Below, in pieces: positions 12,501 to 47,282 of a DNA stretch of 64,000 nt (position 1 is its first letter; every line of letters starts with the position of its first letter). The DNA comes from Patella vulgata. Its lineage: Eukaryota; Mollusca; Gastropoda; Patellidae. The position numbers and the translations under genes are program-made. Under the pieces are notes generated by a model. It was not told where the DNA came from. It did not search any database and saw only the letters and a program-made list of their open reading frames with translations. The DNA is taken from contig NC_065880.2 of assembly GCF_932274485.2 (NCBI RefSeq), positions 50,206,894 through 50,270,893 of the forward strand, given 5' to 3'.

Positions 12501-15193
12501 GTCCGAGTGGTCTGGATACCTACGACAATTGGCAATGAGTTTGAGCGTTCGCACACATAACTACCCGCATTCCTGTATTTAGTTACCGTCTTTTACATTC
12601 TAGTAAAATCTCTGCAAATTTTATAGCTTTACTTTTTGAAATATTTTGTTCTAATTATTTGATTAGCGACTCGGATGGGATTATTTACTTTTGAACACGC
12701 ATGCCGCACAAACACAACTATACATTCGTTTTACGGGCTTTATCACACTTCGGTCAAAACTGTCGAATCGAGAATTAATGTTACGCTTCTTACGGGGTCA
12801 TACGGGCTTAGTAGCATTATATACCCACCCGGGCACCCAATACGGCAATAGACACGCTGAGGGCTGCCGCAACACGCTTAAAGATGTTACTGAAGCGGTT
12901 ATTATTCGATCGAAAGAATGCGTATAAAATTAAAAATACACTCAGAGAATTCGGAGGTAAGCTTCATGATCCTTGTTAAATTATTTATAACATAAAGAAG
13001 ATAGGATATTTATAGTTTATTCATGACTTTATTTTTACGAGTATCCGTGCAATCAGTGATATTTTAATTGTGAAGAAAATTTGATAGACTGGCGATCAGT
13101 GGTTTCCATATAAATCTCCTATGTAATTGCCTTCAATTGATATTTTTCGTCGCCCAAACCCATATACGATCAAAATGATCGCGCTGTCAAACTATCTTTC
13201 AATGTTAACCAACCCCCGCAACAGGAATATTGGATTCGACCAATACGTCACGAAGACATTGTTGACATCGACTCTGTCGAAATTACAAGTAAATTTTCAA
13301 ATTTTTCAAGAGAGAAATTGTTCTCATCGTTGTGATAATTAGTTGTGCAATGGATTTTATCGAACGGGAGTTCATTACAAACACACAGGTAAGTTTATAA
13401 TAACCAAAGTTAAGTAGTTTGTTCATAATCGAAGAAATCCGTTTAAAATTTACGATGAATCAGACAGTAGTAGATGTGATGTCATTAGGGTAACTATTGG
13501 TCACTGTCCATGCTATACTACCTACTATTTGAAATCTGACAGTATTGCAGTGGTAACTAAAAACTAACAGAAAAAAAATCATCAGCTAAATATTTGGAAG
13601 ATTATAAATGGTCATATTTCTAGTCACACTGCGTGACATGTAGGCCCTAGTATGTATTGCATTGATTTTAATTTTAGCATGGACCACCTTACTACAAGTC
13701 TGGACATCTGTACAAATTATCACACAACATACAATATATACAAGCCTGGAACAAGGCACCTGTTATAGAATTTGTCAGGCACAAATTATTACTCAGTGTT
13801 TATATCATAGTGTAATAAAATGATTGTGTGAAAATTTGTGCCTGACAAAGTCTATGACCGGTGCCTTATGTCCAGGCTTGCCTTACTAGATACTGGTAAT
13901 AAATAAAATATTAAGAATCTGCAATATATCTCATCTCATTGTGGAGAATTTTAGTTTTGATCTATAAGTTTTTATTTAAATTGAATGTTTCGACTGATAT
14001 TGTAGGAGTAAAAATTAAAATATTACCTTATAAATTCCCTTTTCTTTCGAAGGTTCCTTCATTTGAGGAATTTCCATCTTTGGTAACTTATCCAGAGGTG
14101 GTATTTCTATTACTGGCTTGGGAATCGGTGGTTCTATTATCCAAATATATATAGCCCAGCCTGCTGAAGCTAACATAATACCTATTATAAATCCGGATAT
14201 ATATGATGGCAATGGAATTATTAGGAATGCAAACAAAAGAACGGCAAAGGTGGCAATTTTTTGCCATGGCACACCAAAATCTGAACTCTTTTGTCGGGTT
14301 AGTCTTTTATGAGAACCACTTTTTATATTTCCATCTGAATTAGCAACCCCTGATTCTTCTTTAGAATGCTTTGGTTTCATAAGATCACTTTCTGTATTCA
14401 TATCCATATCCGGTGTGGTTACTAAGTCAGACATTGAAACAGTAGCAGACGACTTCTTAACTAATTTTTTCAAATTTTTAGATTTATTACGTACGGCCGT
14501 GCCACGAAATGAGATCCCTGAATCTCCAGTAAAATCCTCCATCGGTTCATCACCAAAATAACTTTCAATAACTTCAATACCGTCATCTTCATTAGTCAAT
14601 GCTAAATCAGATAATGAAGCAGGAGCAGAGTGTACTTTAACAATGTCATCCTCTTCTGCTTCATCTTCATCAAATTTATCTACCTTATCAGGAATTAAAG
14701 GGTGATTGGTGACTTCTGCCAAACTTTTACCAGTTTCTGATGTCGGACTTGAATCATTTGAAAACTCTTCTAATCTTTTACTGATAGACTCTGTTATTTT
14801 GTCTTTTGTGTCTGTAATTTTGTCTTTTATCAAACCAGTGATACTTCCTTTATATTCGAACACCGAGGTTTTATTTTTTTTAGAGGGAGATGACCTGTCT
14901 TCGTCCAAGGATTTGGAAGATTGAAGTTTCGATAGTGGGCCTTCTGACGTGGGAGTGGAAACAGCACTAGAACTAGAAGCTTCACTGCTGGCACTCTTTT
15001 GCTTATGGGCCTGAGCCACAACTTTGTCAAATTTACCAGTAAAAAGAGTCAAGTCTTCATTGCTGTCTTCTTCCACTTCTTCTAATGCTTTAAAACTAAA
15101 ACCACTTGACAACGATGATGAGAACTTACTACCAGATGCCTGCTTTGGTGAGGCAGGTTTGCCCGATTTACTGCCATCCCTTCGAGAGCCCAT
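2688..15193 (-). CDS. TEX2: TEX2-like SMP-domain ER lipid-transfer protein, seven coding exons, 954 aa
   Basis: Testis-expressed protein 2 family: ER-anchored proteins with an SMP domain that bind and move phospholipids at ER contact sites. Exons on the minus strand, in order: 15193-14027, 10863-9925, 9504-9284, 8929-8831, 5018-4812, 3364-3244, 2798-2688; every junction is GT-AG and phases match (0,0,2,2,2,0). Order of parts: acidic Ser-rich N-terminus; two hydrophobic segments (about 312-328 and 331-354); a conserved GWMNE start of the PH-like region; SMP region from about residue 660 to the C-terminus, including NILPPPTDRLWYGFR across an exon join and RVFVMPNMDD in the last exon. The human protein is longer, mostly at the N-terminus. 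The start codon was chosen as the first Met of the open frame; 13 nt upstream is a splice acceptor (exon start at 15206), so an untranslated exon lies further up. An alternative start exon may exist at 11403-11365. Family identity is from remembered homologues. Confidence 0.9.
3545..4525. mobile_element. Non-autonomous hAT-like element with 8-bp TSD
   Basis: Flanked by the exact duplication CTTTAAAT (3537-3544 and 4526-4533). Inverted ends TAAGGATGTAA resemble the Ac-type hAT end TAGGGATG. Sub-terminal CGGTTAACCGGTT-like repeats lie at about 3557-3605 and 4450-4497. At 981 bp with no transposase frame it is a deletion derivative or MITE in the fifth TEX2 intron. Confidence 0.85.
5575..7641. 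mobile_element. Element with about 66-bp terminal inverted repeats
   Basis: Left TGTGTAGCCAATGGTTACTA and right (inverted) TGTATAGCCCATGGTTACTA continue matching for about 66 bp at roughly 85-90%. No transposase frame is seen in the 2.07-kb interior, which contains a SINE-like tail (about 7050-7090) and an internal duplicated stretch near 6590-6700. No unambiguous TSD; superfamily unassigned. Confidence 0.55.
8265..8426 (+). pseudogene. hAT transposase N-terminal zinc-finger remnant
   Basis: A 53-codon frame, MASGSKIKTVSKETVTKW..., ending in VCKMCRKHYKRTQ. The pattern of a W-x-KEL helix followed by a CxxC knuckle resembles the start of BED-type hAT transposases in invertebrates. The second metal-binding pair and the catalytic domain are absent, so it is a leftover of the surrounding hAT-like element. 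Confidence 0.5.
9592..9712 (-). mobile_element. Old SINE-A fragment
   Basis: The minus strand reads AAGATGCTGGCTCACTAAGC, a B-box-like GGGTTCATTCCCAGG, then TGGCTGAGAAAGTTCCTC, matching the head and first body segment of the intact SINE at 23035-23409. Diverged and truncated, in a TEX2 intron. Confidence 0.65.
9925..10863 (-). CDS. TEX2: TEX2 coding exon 2: PH-like region and start of the SMP domain
   Basis: 313 codons, phase 0 at both ends. It opens GWMNELMEYNPDDYH, the conserved segment that directly follows the membrane linker in vertebrate TEX2, then PH-like strands (residues about 400-550, with an EQWYRRFK helix), a Ser-rich loop, and the start of the SMP domain (CDPQLIWLNSLIGRIFWDF). 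The donor after KIH is GTAAGT. Confidence 0.9.
11365..11403 (-). CDS. Possible alternative TEX2 first exon (left arm)
   Basis: ATG-started 13 codons, MDFIEREFITNTQ, ending CAG/GTAAGT in phase 0. Splicing to the TEX2 acceptor at 10863 would give MDFIEREFITNTQ-GWMNE in frame, a cytosolic form without the hairpin. No homologue of this peptide is known to me; the main argument against is that the same unit exists in the opposite arm. Confidence 0.35.
11576..12520. mobile_element. Mutator-like foldback element with 8-bp TSD
   Basis: Exact duplication TACGACAA at 11568-11575 and 12521-12528. Ends GAATCCATGACCACTCGGAC and (inverted) GGTATCCAGACCACTCGGAC. Each end is an array of about 20-bp motifs of the kind GACCACTCGGACCAAA, in opposite orientation. 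The interior holds a 63-bp tandem repeat and a poly-C run; no transposase. TSD length and long end arrays suggest a MULE, by inference. Confidence 0.7.
11690..11941. repeat. Four tandem copies of a 63-bp unit
   Basis: The motif CCAATAATAAA and its variants recurs at 11713, 11776, 11839 and 11902, exactly 63 bp apart. Each unit starts with an ACTCGGAC-like motif shared with the end arrays of the enclosing Mutator-like element, so the array probably grew from the element's own end. Confidence 0.9.
13350..13388 (+). other. Mirror copy of the ATG mini-exon (right arm)
   Basis: Identical 39 nt encoding MDFIEREFITNTQ with a GTAAGT donor, but on the plus strand, pointing away from the TEX2 exons. 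No compatible plus-strand acceptor with a recognisable exon was found before IRE1. Confidence 0.6.
13741..13880. mobile_element. Foldback MITE, about 140 bp
   Basis: CAAGCCTGGAACAAGGCACC at the left is mirrored by the inverse at the right end; arms of about 55-60 bp fold around a short AT-rich loop. The left arm recurs alone at 40691-40750, so this is a dispersed family. Confidence 0.7.
14027..15193 (-). CDS. TEX2: TEX2 coding exon 1: acidic N-terminus and membrane hairpin
   Basis: Encodes residues 1-389. The first 300 residues are Ser/Asp/Glu/Lys-rich and probably disordered. Near the end two hydrophobic stretches separated by PLPSY form a likely ER hairpin, followed by a Pro-rich IEPPIPKPV linker. 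The exon ends GIYK at an AAG/GTAATA donor; reading on into the intron adds only three residues before a stop. Confidence 0.9.
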
Positions 15194-15890
15194 CTTTACT
15201 GTTCAACTGGAAAATAAATTACAGTTATTATAATCAATTAATAATTTACGTAAACCAAATATTGCAGCCACAAAATAAAATCACCAAAATACCCCCAAAA
15301 GTTAGCAATACTTTTTGTAATGACCAAAACATAAATATTCCACAACTTGCGATTCCAATCCATAGACCTACGTACAAGAAATTTTCAGATATGTGTAAGT
15401 TTACATTCTGCTTAACTTGACATTCCTACCATTATATGGTATGCTTCACAACTGATAAACCATAAGGTGCTACCAGTTAACATTTCATCAAATTTATTTC
15501 CTATTTGTTCAGCAAAGTAAATGTAGCATTCATTATTGATAAAAAATCACCAGTTTTCTTTATAAATTCATACCAAATAAAATATCACTTACAAAATTTC
15601 GGATGTCATTACATATGATAATGTTTATAGGATTTACTTGTTTATATTTATAGCTAGCAGATTAATCTATCTGAAATTCAGATAAAAATAATTTGTAATT
15701 ATTAACTGTTTGTTTATTGATTTTTTATGACTAATACACAATGATAAACTAAAGTCAGTCAGCACATCTGTTACGTAGAAGAAACAACATTCACTGATAT
15801 AAACTTATCACATGACAAAAAGGTCAATCAATGATTTATCCTGTAAAATGTAGGCTATATGTGCAATCTTCCAAATTATATTTTATAACT
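15194..15890. other. TEX2 5' leader acceptor and upstream intron or flank
   Basis: A polypyrimidine-rich TTTTCCAG acceptor ends just before 15206, so 13 nt of untranslated leader precede the TEX2 ATG and the true first exon lies further to the right. The rest is AT-rich and carries nothing recognisable. Confidence 0.5.
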
Positions 15891-16371
15891 CAGAGCCACA
15901 GTGGCTAAGTGCGTAATGCCCCATTGACACTTTCACGCATTTTGAATCCACAATGGTAATCTCATTAATGCGTACCAATGCGGATGGATATCATGTATAT
16001 TTCACCTGTCAATCAAATAGTTCGTGCCGTTGCTGACCAAACTTTGCTCATAGTATGCAAAATCTGTCCGCACTGGTGCGCATTCATACCATGTTAGTTG
16101 TCTCTCATGTGTCCCGCATCGTCCATCATTGTCCCGTTACAGTACGCAATATCTGCGGATAGTTTGCTCACAGTTTGCTCAGGTGACCGCGCACTTGCAC
16201 TATGGTACGCCAGTTCCTGCACTGTCAGGTATTGGTTACGCTAGTGTACTCAGTTTTAAGCATGCGTGACCATTTTGTGAGTCATTTTGTGGCACGCACT
16301 GGCACGCTTCATAGAAATAGTATATATAAAGGAAAGGTATTGGGATATGGTCCATTTCGTCGTCAACTCTT

Positions 16372-16947
16372 CAAAATGATGAATTCCACAGAGACCTTGA
16401 AGAAAGGAACCTTACTTTGCAAAACGTACATCTTACAGCAACTGTTGGTCTACTACTTTTGGAAGAAGATGAAAGTGAACGAAATATTGTTCTACAATCA
16501 AAACCTGACACCGACAGAATGTCTGCCTGCAGCAAGAAAAGAAAAGTCAGGAGACTCTGGGTGAGGCAATGGTTGACAAGGAGACAACATTTTGGCCATT
16601 ATGACCAGTTATTGTCGGAACTACACAAGGAAGATCACAGAGGTTACCGGAACTTCCAATGTATCACCCCCCAACTGTTTCAAGAGATGATTGAAAAGTT
16701 GACCCCACACCTGAAGAAGAATAAAACATTTATGAGAGAACCTCTTGAAGTTGGCCTGAAGTTAGCAATCACACTCCGCTTCGTAGCCAGTGGCGATTCC
16801 TATGCAAGTCTCCAATACAATTTCAGAGTTGAACTTAGCACTATATGCAAGTTTCTACCAGAAGTATGTAAAGCTATCGTCAAGGTCTACAAGCCAGCTG
16901 AAGATTGGCTTCCAGAGTCCATGTATAATCAGGATATCCTTCTTTGA
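16372..16947 (+). pseudogene. Truncated Harbinger transposase (N-terminal half)
   Basis: The readable protein includes RRLWVRQWLTRRQHFGHYDQ, a YRNFQCITPQLFQEM helix and LKLAITLRFVASGDSYASLQ, the helical region that precedes the DDE domain in HARBI1-like transposases, ending at a stop at 16945. About 190 residues are present against about 350-400 in full proteins; no DDE motifs follow. The true start is unclear: the frame is open upstream of 16417. Confidence 0.8.
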
Positions 16948-16997
16948 CACACAGATTCTTTTTTTTTTCAAAGCCTGTGTGTTCTCTTCCTGATCAA

Positions 16998-17228
16998 CTA
17001 AAACTGAGGCCATACTTGATGCCTCTTGTTGTGACTCAATGTCAGACTCAGTACTGGGTCCAGGCTGAGGCTTGGTACTGGGTCTAGAGGCTGAGACTTG
17101 TTAGTGGGTCCGGGCTGAGGCTTGGTAGTGGGCACAGGCTCATTGGCTGGTTTTAATCTTGTCCTGCTTGTCGACTCATTCATGGGTTTGGACACTCGTC
17201 CCCTCTTCCTTGTTCCTTTAGGTGACAT
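16998..17228 (-). pseudogene. Basic, Pro-rich frame, possible relic of the Harbinger partner protein
   Basis: 76 codons, MSPKGTRKRGRVSKPMNEST..., convergent with the transposase. Harbinger elements usually encode a second, Myb/SANT-like DNA-binding protein; the basic start fits, but no Myb helices are visible and the rest is low complexity. Assignment by position only. Confidence 0.25.
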
Positions 17229-17349
17229 TATGAAATGAGATGGAAATCACATGAACCTGGTTATTTATACAAAACGTTGTGAAAACGTGGAGGCCTCTGA
17301 TTGGTGCGGCGTCTGTGAGTGAAGCAAACCTGCCAATGAGTATATGAAA

Positions 17350-17440
17350 GTGAACTATGAGCACCAGTGATGAAATTATGAGCACCAGTGAGTACACTGT
17401 GAGGATCAATGAGTAAACTGTGAGCACCAATGAGTGACAC
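17350..17440. repeat. Short tandem repeats inside the Harbinger element
   Basis: Imperfect repeats of about 22-25 bp on the theme ATGAGCACCAGTGAG (for example at 17357, 17379, 17402, 17420). A second set, TACGCATAGTTT variants, fills 17615-17800. Confidence 0.6.
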
Positions 17441-18178
17441 ACGTCAAGTGGCGGGAAGAATTCCTGACCACTGGCAGATACCTACATCAACCCATGAGCA
17501 CCATTGCTGATCTTGTCGTACCAGTGATGAACCTTGTGCACCAATGCGTGACATTGAGTACCCCTCAATGCGTGACAGTGCGTGACATAATTTCCATTGA
17601 CACTTTTACGCACCGGGTACGCATAGTTTGCGCATAGTTTACGAAAATGGTACGCCCTGGAGTGCGTGGCATGAGCTTGGACAAATCCAAGGTTTTGGGT
17701 CGGCACTGTCACGCATGGCACGCAATGGTACACATAGTTTACGACTGTTTCCCGCGATGGTACGCATAGTTTCCGTCTTGGTACGAACTTTAGCGTACCA
17801 AAGCGTACCACAATTGCGTGAAAGTGTCAATGGGGCATAAGATGCTGGCTTGCTATCCGTGGAGATTGTGGGTCCGCTCCCGGTATTGGCTGAGAAAGTT
17901 CATCTAGAGTTTCTGGTGTGGTTTCCCCTCGTCAGTGGTACAAGATGGAGGGACTGACAAGGACAGCTGTCTAGTCGTTTGGATGGTACAAAAAAATAAG
18001 GTCCCATGTACACATTGGCGTGCAGGTAAAAGATCCCTTGGCAGTGAGTTGGAATTCAATATAAGGGCAGGCAAAATTTCCCTCATACTATCATAGCACA
18101 CGTTGGTCTACCCCTTTAATATTATTATCATATAGTTAACTGTTAATATAGTTTTATACTAAAATCACACTTTACATG

Positions 18179-18362
18179 TCTTTGCCGTAGAGAGAGAGAG
18201 AGAGAGAAATTCGCTTGCCGCAGGGGTCTTTAGCAGTGGGAGGAAACCGGAGGACCCGGAGAAAACCCACGAAGTTGGACAGGCAACCCTACTCCTTGTC
18301 ACGTACAACCGGGGAATTGAAACCCTGCCAGTTGTCTTTGCCCTAAGAGGCACCAGCAGCAA
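18179..18362 (-). mobile_element. SINE-B fragment
   Basis: On the minus strand it contains CCTCCGGTTTCCTCCCACTG and GTGGGTTTTCTCCGGGTCC, the body of SINE-B, ending in a (CT)n tail at 18188-18206. It lacks the A-box head and the segment before the tail that the copy at 18847-19126 has. Confidence 0.8.
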
Positions 18363-18395
18363 GCCAAAATCCCTAATTGTTATGGATATAATCTA

Positions 18396-18734
18396 CAATC
18401 TGATTAAAATACAGATCTATATTTGGTTTCGTTTTTTTTTTATACTTTCGATGGCCTACACTATAAGATCTGACCAATTGTACTGGGAGGTCGCATCAGG
18501 GGTCATACGAGCGGCTTTTGGCCCTATGATGTCAGACATTGATTAATCAATCAGCATTGAGTTTCTAGGGGTTTACCCACAGTTTCATTGGTTAATTCCT
18601 CACATCAACTAAAGTAGAATGCCTGTTATAATATATAACAACTCTTCCAGATCCTAGTGTAGTAAAGACAAGTAAAACAAAATTTTGAACTATAAAAAAC
18701 GAAACGAAATAGGATCTGTGTTTTAATCAGATTG
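18396..18734. mobile_element. MITE family D, about 339 bp
   Basis: Inverted ends CAATCTGATTAAAATACAGA and CAATCTGATTAAAACACAGA, with similarity continuing for about 40 bp. A second copy with the same interior, including CTTCCAGATCCTAGTGTAGT, is at 50460-50822, and an end fragment at 43396-43440. Confidence 0.8.
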
Positions 18735-18846
18735 GGATATCAAAAGTCCAAAGAAAGCTTAGTTAGATCTACATATAATTTATAAAAAAAAACCCAAAAA
18801 ACAATATTAATCTGTAAAATTGACAATCTGGTAAATTTATAAGCAT

Positions 18847-19126
18847 AGAGAAAGAGAGAGAGAGAAATGGGGTTTAACGTCCACTCGACACAAACTATGT
18901 CATTTCGGGACTAACGTATGGTTTAATTTTATTTACATAATTCGCTTGCGCGTAGGGGCCTTTAGCAGTGGGAGGAAACCGGAGGACCCGGAGAAAACCC
19001 ACGAGGTTGGACAGGCGACCCTACTCCTTGCCACGTACAACCGGGGATTCGAAACCACGCCTGTCGACTCAATGACAGACTTTATGATACAACGCGCACG
19101 CTAACCATTCAGCCATCCAACCCCCC
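18847..19126 (-). mobile_element. Intact SINE-B with 12-bp TSD
   Basis: The minus strand opens GGGGTTGGATGGCTGAATGG (A box) and has the B box GTGGTTTCGAATCCCC, then the body and a (CT)n tail. Bordered by the perfect duplication ATTTATAAGCAT (18835-18846, 19127-19138). tRNA head, short body and 12-bp TSD show LINE-driven retroposition. Reference copy for this family in the window. Confidence 0.92.
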
Positions 19127-19499
19127 ATTTATAAGCATGCATGAAAGCATCCTGAAAGAACATATTGAATGATATTGCATTATAACAACAATGGCAAAAT
19201 TGTCTAGGCCTATGTATAAAATTATCACCTTCTATTTCTATCAAAATGTAATAAAAAGTCACATAAATTTAGTCCGAAAATGCAAATAAAAATTGACTTC
19301 GCAAACACCCATTCTCTTCCTGTTTACATGACATGAGGAAAATAAAAGAGACTGCGAAGGGCACTTTACGTATGTTATCTAATATCTATGAAATATAAAT
19401 GCAAATGAGATATTCAACACAGGAAAACTGATTTCGACGTAGGATTTTATTCATATATAGAAGAAAAATTTAGAAAATAAATATATGGCTTATTAGGTC

Positions 19500-19670
19500 C
19501 ATAAATATTCAACCAATCAAATTGGGTATAAACATTTTTCCCGGAGTGGGCTTAAAATCATAACAAACATGGCTCCTGAGAACAAGAAATGTTAAGCAGT
19601 GCGTGTTTATCAAGTTTCTCTTGGCTTATATATTTATTAACGAAATCATGTTTGCATTTTGTTGACAATA
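19500..19670 (+). promoter_or_regulatory. Probable IRE1 promoter and leader with upstream ORFs
   Basis: A CCAAT box at about 19512 is followed by a leader-like stretch. ATG at 19569 in an AACATGG context opens an 8-codon frame (MAPENKKC, stop at 19593); ATG at 19648 opens a 5-codon frame. If the transcript starts upstream of 19569, both precede the IRE1 start. No TATA box; the transcription start is not visible. Confidence 0.35.
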
Positions 19671-44656
<24,986 letters not shown>

Positions 44657-46780
44657 AAAAGTACAAAGCCTGCTGTAATTTTTTTTTAAGAGAAAGAAAA
44701 ACTATGACTCTAAGTGCAATTTGTGTGTCTATTGAGTATATCATTTTGAAAATTCTATTTTTATACAGAAAACATTCCTGCCTTTTTATTTTGTATATTA
44801 TGTAAAATGGTATGATAAAATATTGGATTTATATGAGAATAATTGGATTCATATTATAAAATGATATTGTACATTATTGGATTCATATTAGAATGTTTTG
44901 ACGCATATAAAAGAATTTAAAAAATCATATGTAATAATATTGCATTCATATAAGCATATTTTGAATTATAAAATTTACTGTGCTCATAATTCTGCTCATT
45001 GGAGTATAAACAAGGTATGTTATGATTTTTGATGAAAAGGGTCTGGATTTGTGTTTTTTGTGAGATTACATGTATATGTTATTGTTGTTTATTTTTGTAG
45101 CTGGTCTTTTTTGACAATAATTGAATCTAAACAAATTACTGTAATTTTATACAGGCCAAAAACAAAATTGTACATATTATAAGTAATACATATTGTTTAG
45201 AAGATTTGATCTTGTTTCATTATGTCATTATTTTTGATTTTTTATCACATCGAAAAAAACACAAATAAATCATTGTTTTTATTCATTTTGAAATTCATTA
45301 TGTAAATTAATGAAAAAGTGCTATACTATGACGTTCCTGAATAACAAAAACTCTACACTTTATAAAATTATGTACCAAAAACCACTGTCATACCGGGTGA
45401 CTTTGTCTAAACCTGTATCATCAACATACCTATTCAGTTTCCTAATTTATAACTGCTGAGAATTGATTAATCATGTTGCTTCAGTTTTGTGTCTTCATAA
45501 AAAAAACTCTGCTAGAACCATTCAACAATCCATCTGCTTATTATTACTTACTGTACTTATCATTAGTGTTGTATATTGTATTTATTTAGGTAAATATTTT
45601 GTTTAATTATTATTATTACTATTATTATTATTGATTACTATGTAGTATATCATGAATAGCTGCTACTTTACTTGCAAATATTTCAGTATAGTATTATTGG
45701 TTTACTTTAAAGGGGACGGGGGGTCATCCATGATGACACCACACAATAATTGTGAGGGGATTGTTACTATTTATCTTTTTTGGTGTGTGTGTTTTGTTAC
45801 AGACCAGAAATGTATGACGTCTGAGATCTTATGCATTAATTGGCTGCAGACATTAATGTGTTGTTTTACAGTATATTCATTCCAGAAATGAAACACTGTG
45901 GTTTCTGACTTTTAACAGTACCTCAGAATTACACCATGACCAAATCACTTGTGTAAATACCCATGTAAATATAGTTCATTGATATTGTGTACAGTAATTA
46001 GTTCACAAGGAAAGAAGATCTTTTACTGTTCTTTTTGAAAAGTGCTTATTTGATGATTCAAATGATGTTATGAAGTTAAAATAAAGTTTAGAACGCATCT
46101 TCTAAAGCTTGATTCCCAATGGTATCAGTTCTTTGAACTGTAATGTTGATAATCAAATCTATCTGTTTTTTGATTTGATGTAATTTAACTCACTCATCTG
46201 TTTATATCAGTAGTATGTCACTTTGACACAACAATTTTTAATGTGTACTGCTATAGAAGATAGCAGTCATTGCTTTAAATTTTTATGTGTAGAATTGAGT
46301 TATTGTTCAGATGATTAGAAGAAATTCAAATTGGCGGCGTGAAATCACTAGAGTAAAAAGTAATGTGAACTTCGGATGGCCATAACATTTTGGACCAATA
46401 TGCTTTTTGGTAAGAGAACTTTTTATTGTGAATTGTTTAAAAGTCTACATCTGCCTTTTAGTCTGGAATGTTGACCATTTAATATTTAAATATTTCCTGA
46501 TCATAATTGATGTCCAGAAATCTTCTTTACTTTATGCCAGTAAAAAGTCAATTTCATTCCTATTTCTAATAATGAAGAATTTTGTATAATACAAATATAT
46601 GTATATATTCATTTGTATATTACTCATTATGATACATAAGTGTTCCTTTTTTATTTGTCAATAACAAGCCAACAGTGAGGTTGATGGACCGGCCTCGATC
46701 CAAAATAAACAGATGGTTTTTATAAAGCATCTAGCAGTATAAGCCTTAGTAGTAAATTCTCATTGTTGAAATTATATTAG
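44657..46780. other. IRE1 3' untranslated region and downstream flank
   Basis: AT-rich with AATAAA at 45264-45269 and 46080-46085; the latter follows a long stretch free of repeats and may mark the distal end of the transcript. No other gene recognised. Confidence 0.5.
46080..46085 (+). terminator. Candidate distal IRE1 polyadenylation signal
   Basis: AATAAA in the context GTTAAAATAAAGTTTAG, 1.4 kb past the stop. A nearer AATAAA lies at 45264. Not distinguishable without transcript data. Confidence 0.35.
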
Positions 46781-46784
46781 TTAA

Positions 46785-47274
46785 AGGAGCTAAATCGCTA
46801 ATATTTGAGACTTAGAAATTGACCCAAATGGGTCGCAACGCATATAATAATGTAATCTGATTGTATATAAACTGATTTACATTCAACTGTTTCCGTTTTG
46901 ACTCTAATTTCAAATCAGTTATGTCCAGCGAAATACGGCATGAGTCTCAACCGAATAGCAATTTCTAACATCTGGTTATTCCAGTCTATTACGCATGCTC
47001 TACAGATAAGATATGGCGTCACTGTTTGACATGAGTTGTGGAATATGTCTAGCCTCGTTCTTTCTGGTCACTTGTTACAAATGACGCTGAAACGCACTAC
47101 GGTACACGATTCGTGTACCACTGGTAAAATGTTTATTTTGTCTTAAATATTGGATATCAGAAGCCTACTTTTTCCTGGTAAGATCACAACATCAATGTTG
47201 ATTTGAATTGACCAATAATTCGTATTTTCAACATGTAAGACTTTGTATGATATTGAGTTAGAGACTTAGATACT
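46785..47274. mobile_element. TTAA-flanked T500 MITE, copy 3
   Basis: Ends AGGAGCTAAATCGCTAA and (inverted) AGTATCTAAGTCTCTAA; TTAA at 46781-46784 and 47275-47278. 490 bp, collinear with 27960-28465. Confidence 0.8.
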
Positions 47275-47282
47275 TTAAGGAC

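Larger units (their letters stand above)
11281..13472. repeat. Inverted duplication of about 174 bp bracketing 1.85 kb
   Basis: Left arm 11281-11453 and right arm about 13298-13472 are inverted copies with about four mismatches. Each arm holds the same ATG mini-exon plus GTAAGT donor. Both outer ends read TACTACTG inward, so TA-flanked ends of a Tc1/mariner-like element are possible. The interior contains a Mutator-like element and no recognised gene. Confidence 0.8.
15917..17837 (+). mobile_element. PIF/Harbinger element with TAA TSD
   Basis: Terminal inverted repeats are perfect for 23 bp (beginning TGCCCCATTGACACTTTCAC), bordered by TAA at 15914-15916 and 17838-17840, the 3-bp target typical of PIF/Harbinger. 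It carries a truncated transposase (plus) and a basic frame (minus). The sub-terminal DNA is dense in GTACGCATAGTTT-like repeats, possible transposase binding sites. 1,921 bp; non-autonomous because the catalytic half is missing. Confidence 0.9.
15891..18110 (+). mobile_element. tRNA-derived SINE-A split by a Harbinger element
   Basis: The A-box-like AGCCACAGTGGCTAAGTG sits at 15893-15912; the B-box region and body resume at 17841 (GATGCTGGCTTGCTATCCG, then GACAAGGACAGCTGTCTAGT and AAAAGATCCCTTGGCAG). Removing 15917-17837 and one TAA restores the order seen in the intact copy at 23035-23409. The 3' tail is truncated. Confidence 0.85.

Noticed and set aside
14706-15420. Plus-strand frames opposite TEX2 exon 1
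   Set aside because: Shadow frames of the minus-strand coding exon; no splice or family support.
17482-17840. Overlapping frames of 60-109 codons in the right part of the Harbinger element
   Set aside because: They translate short GTACGCATAGTTT-type repeats in all frames; no protein features.
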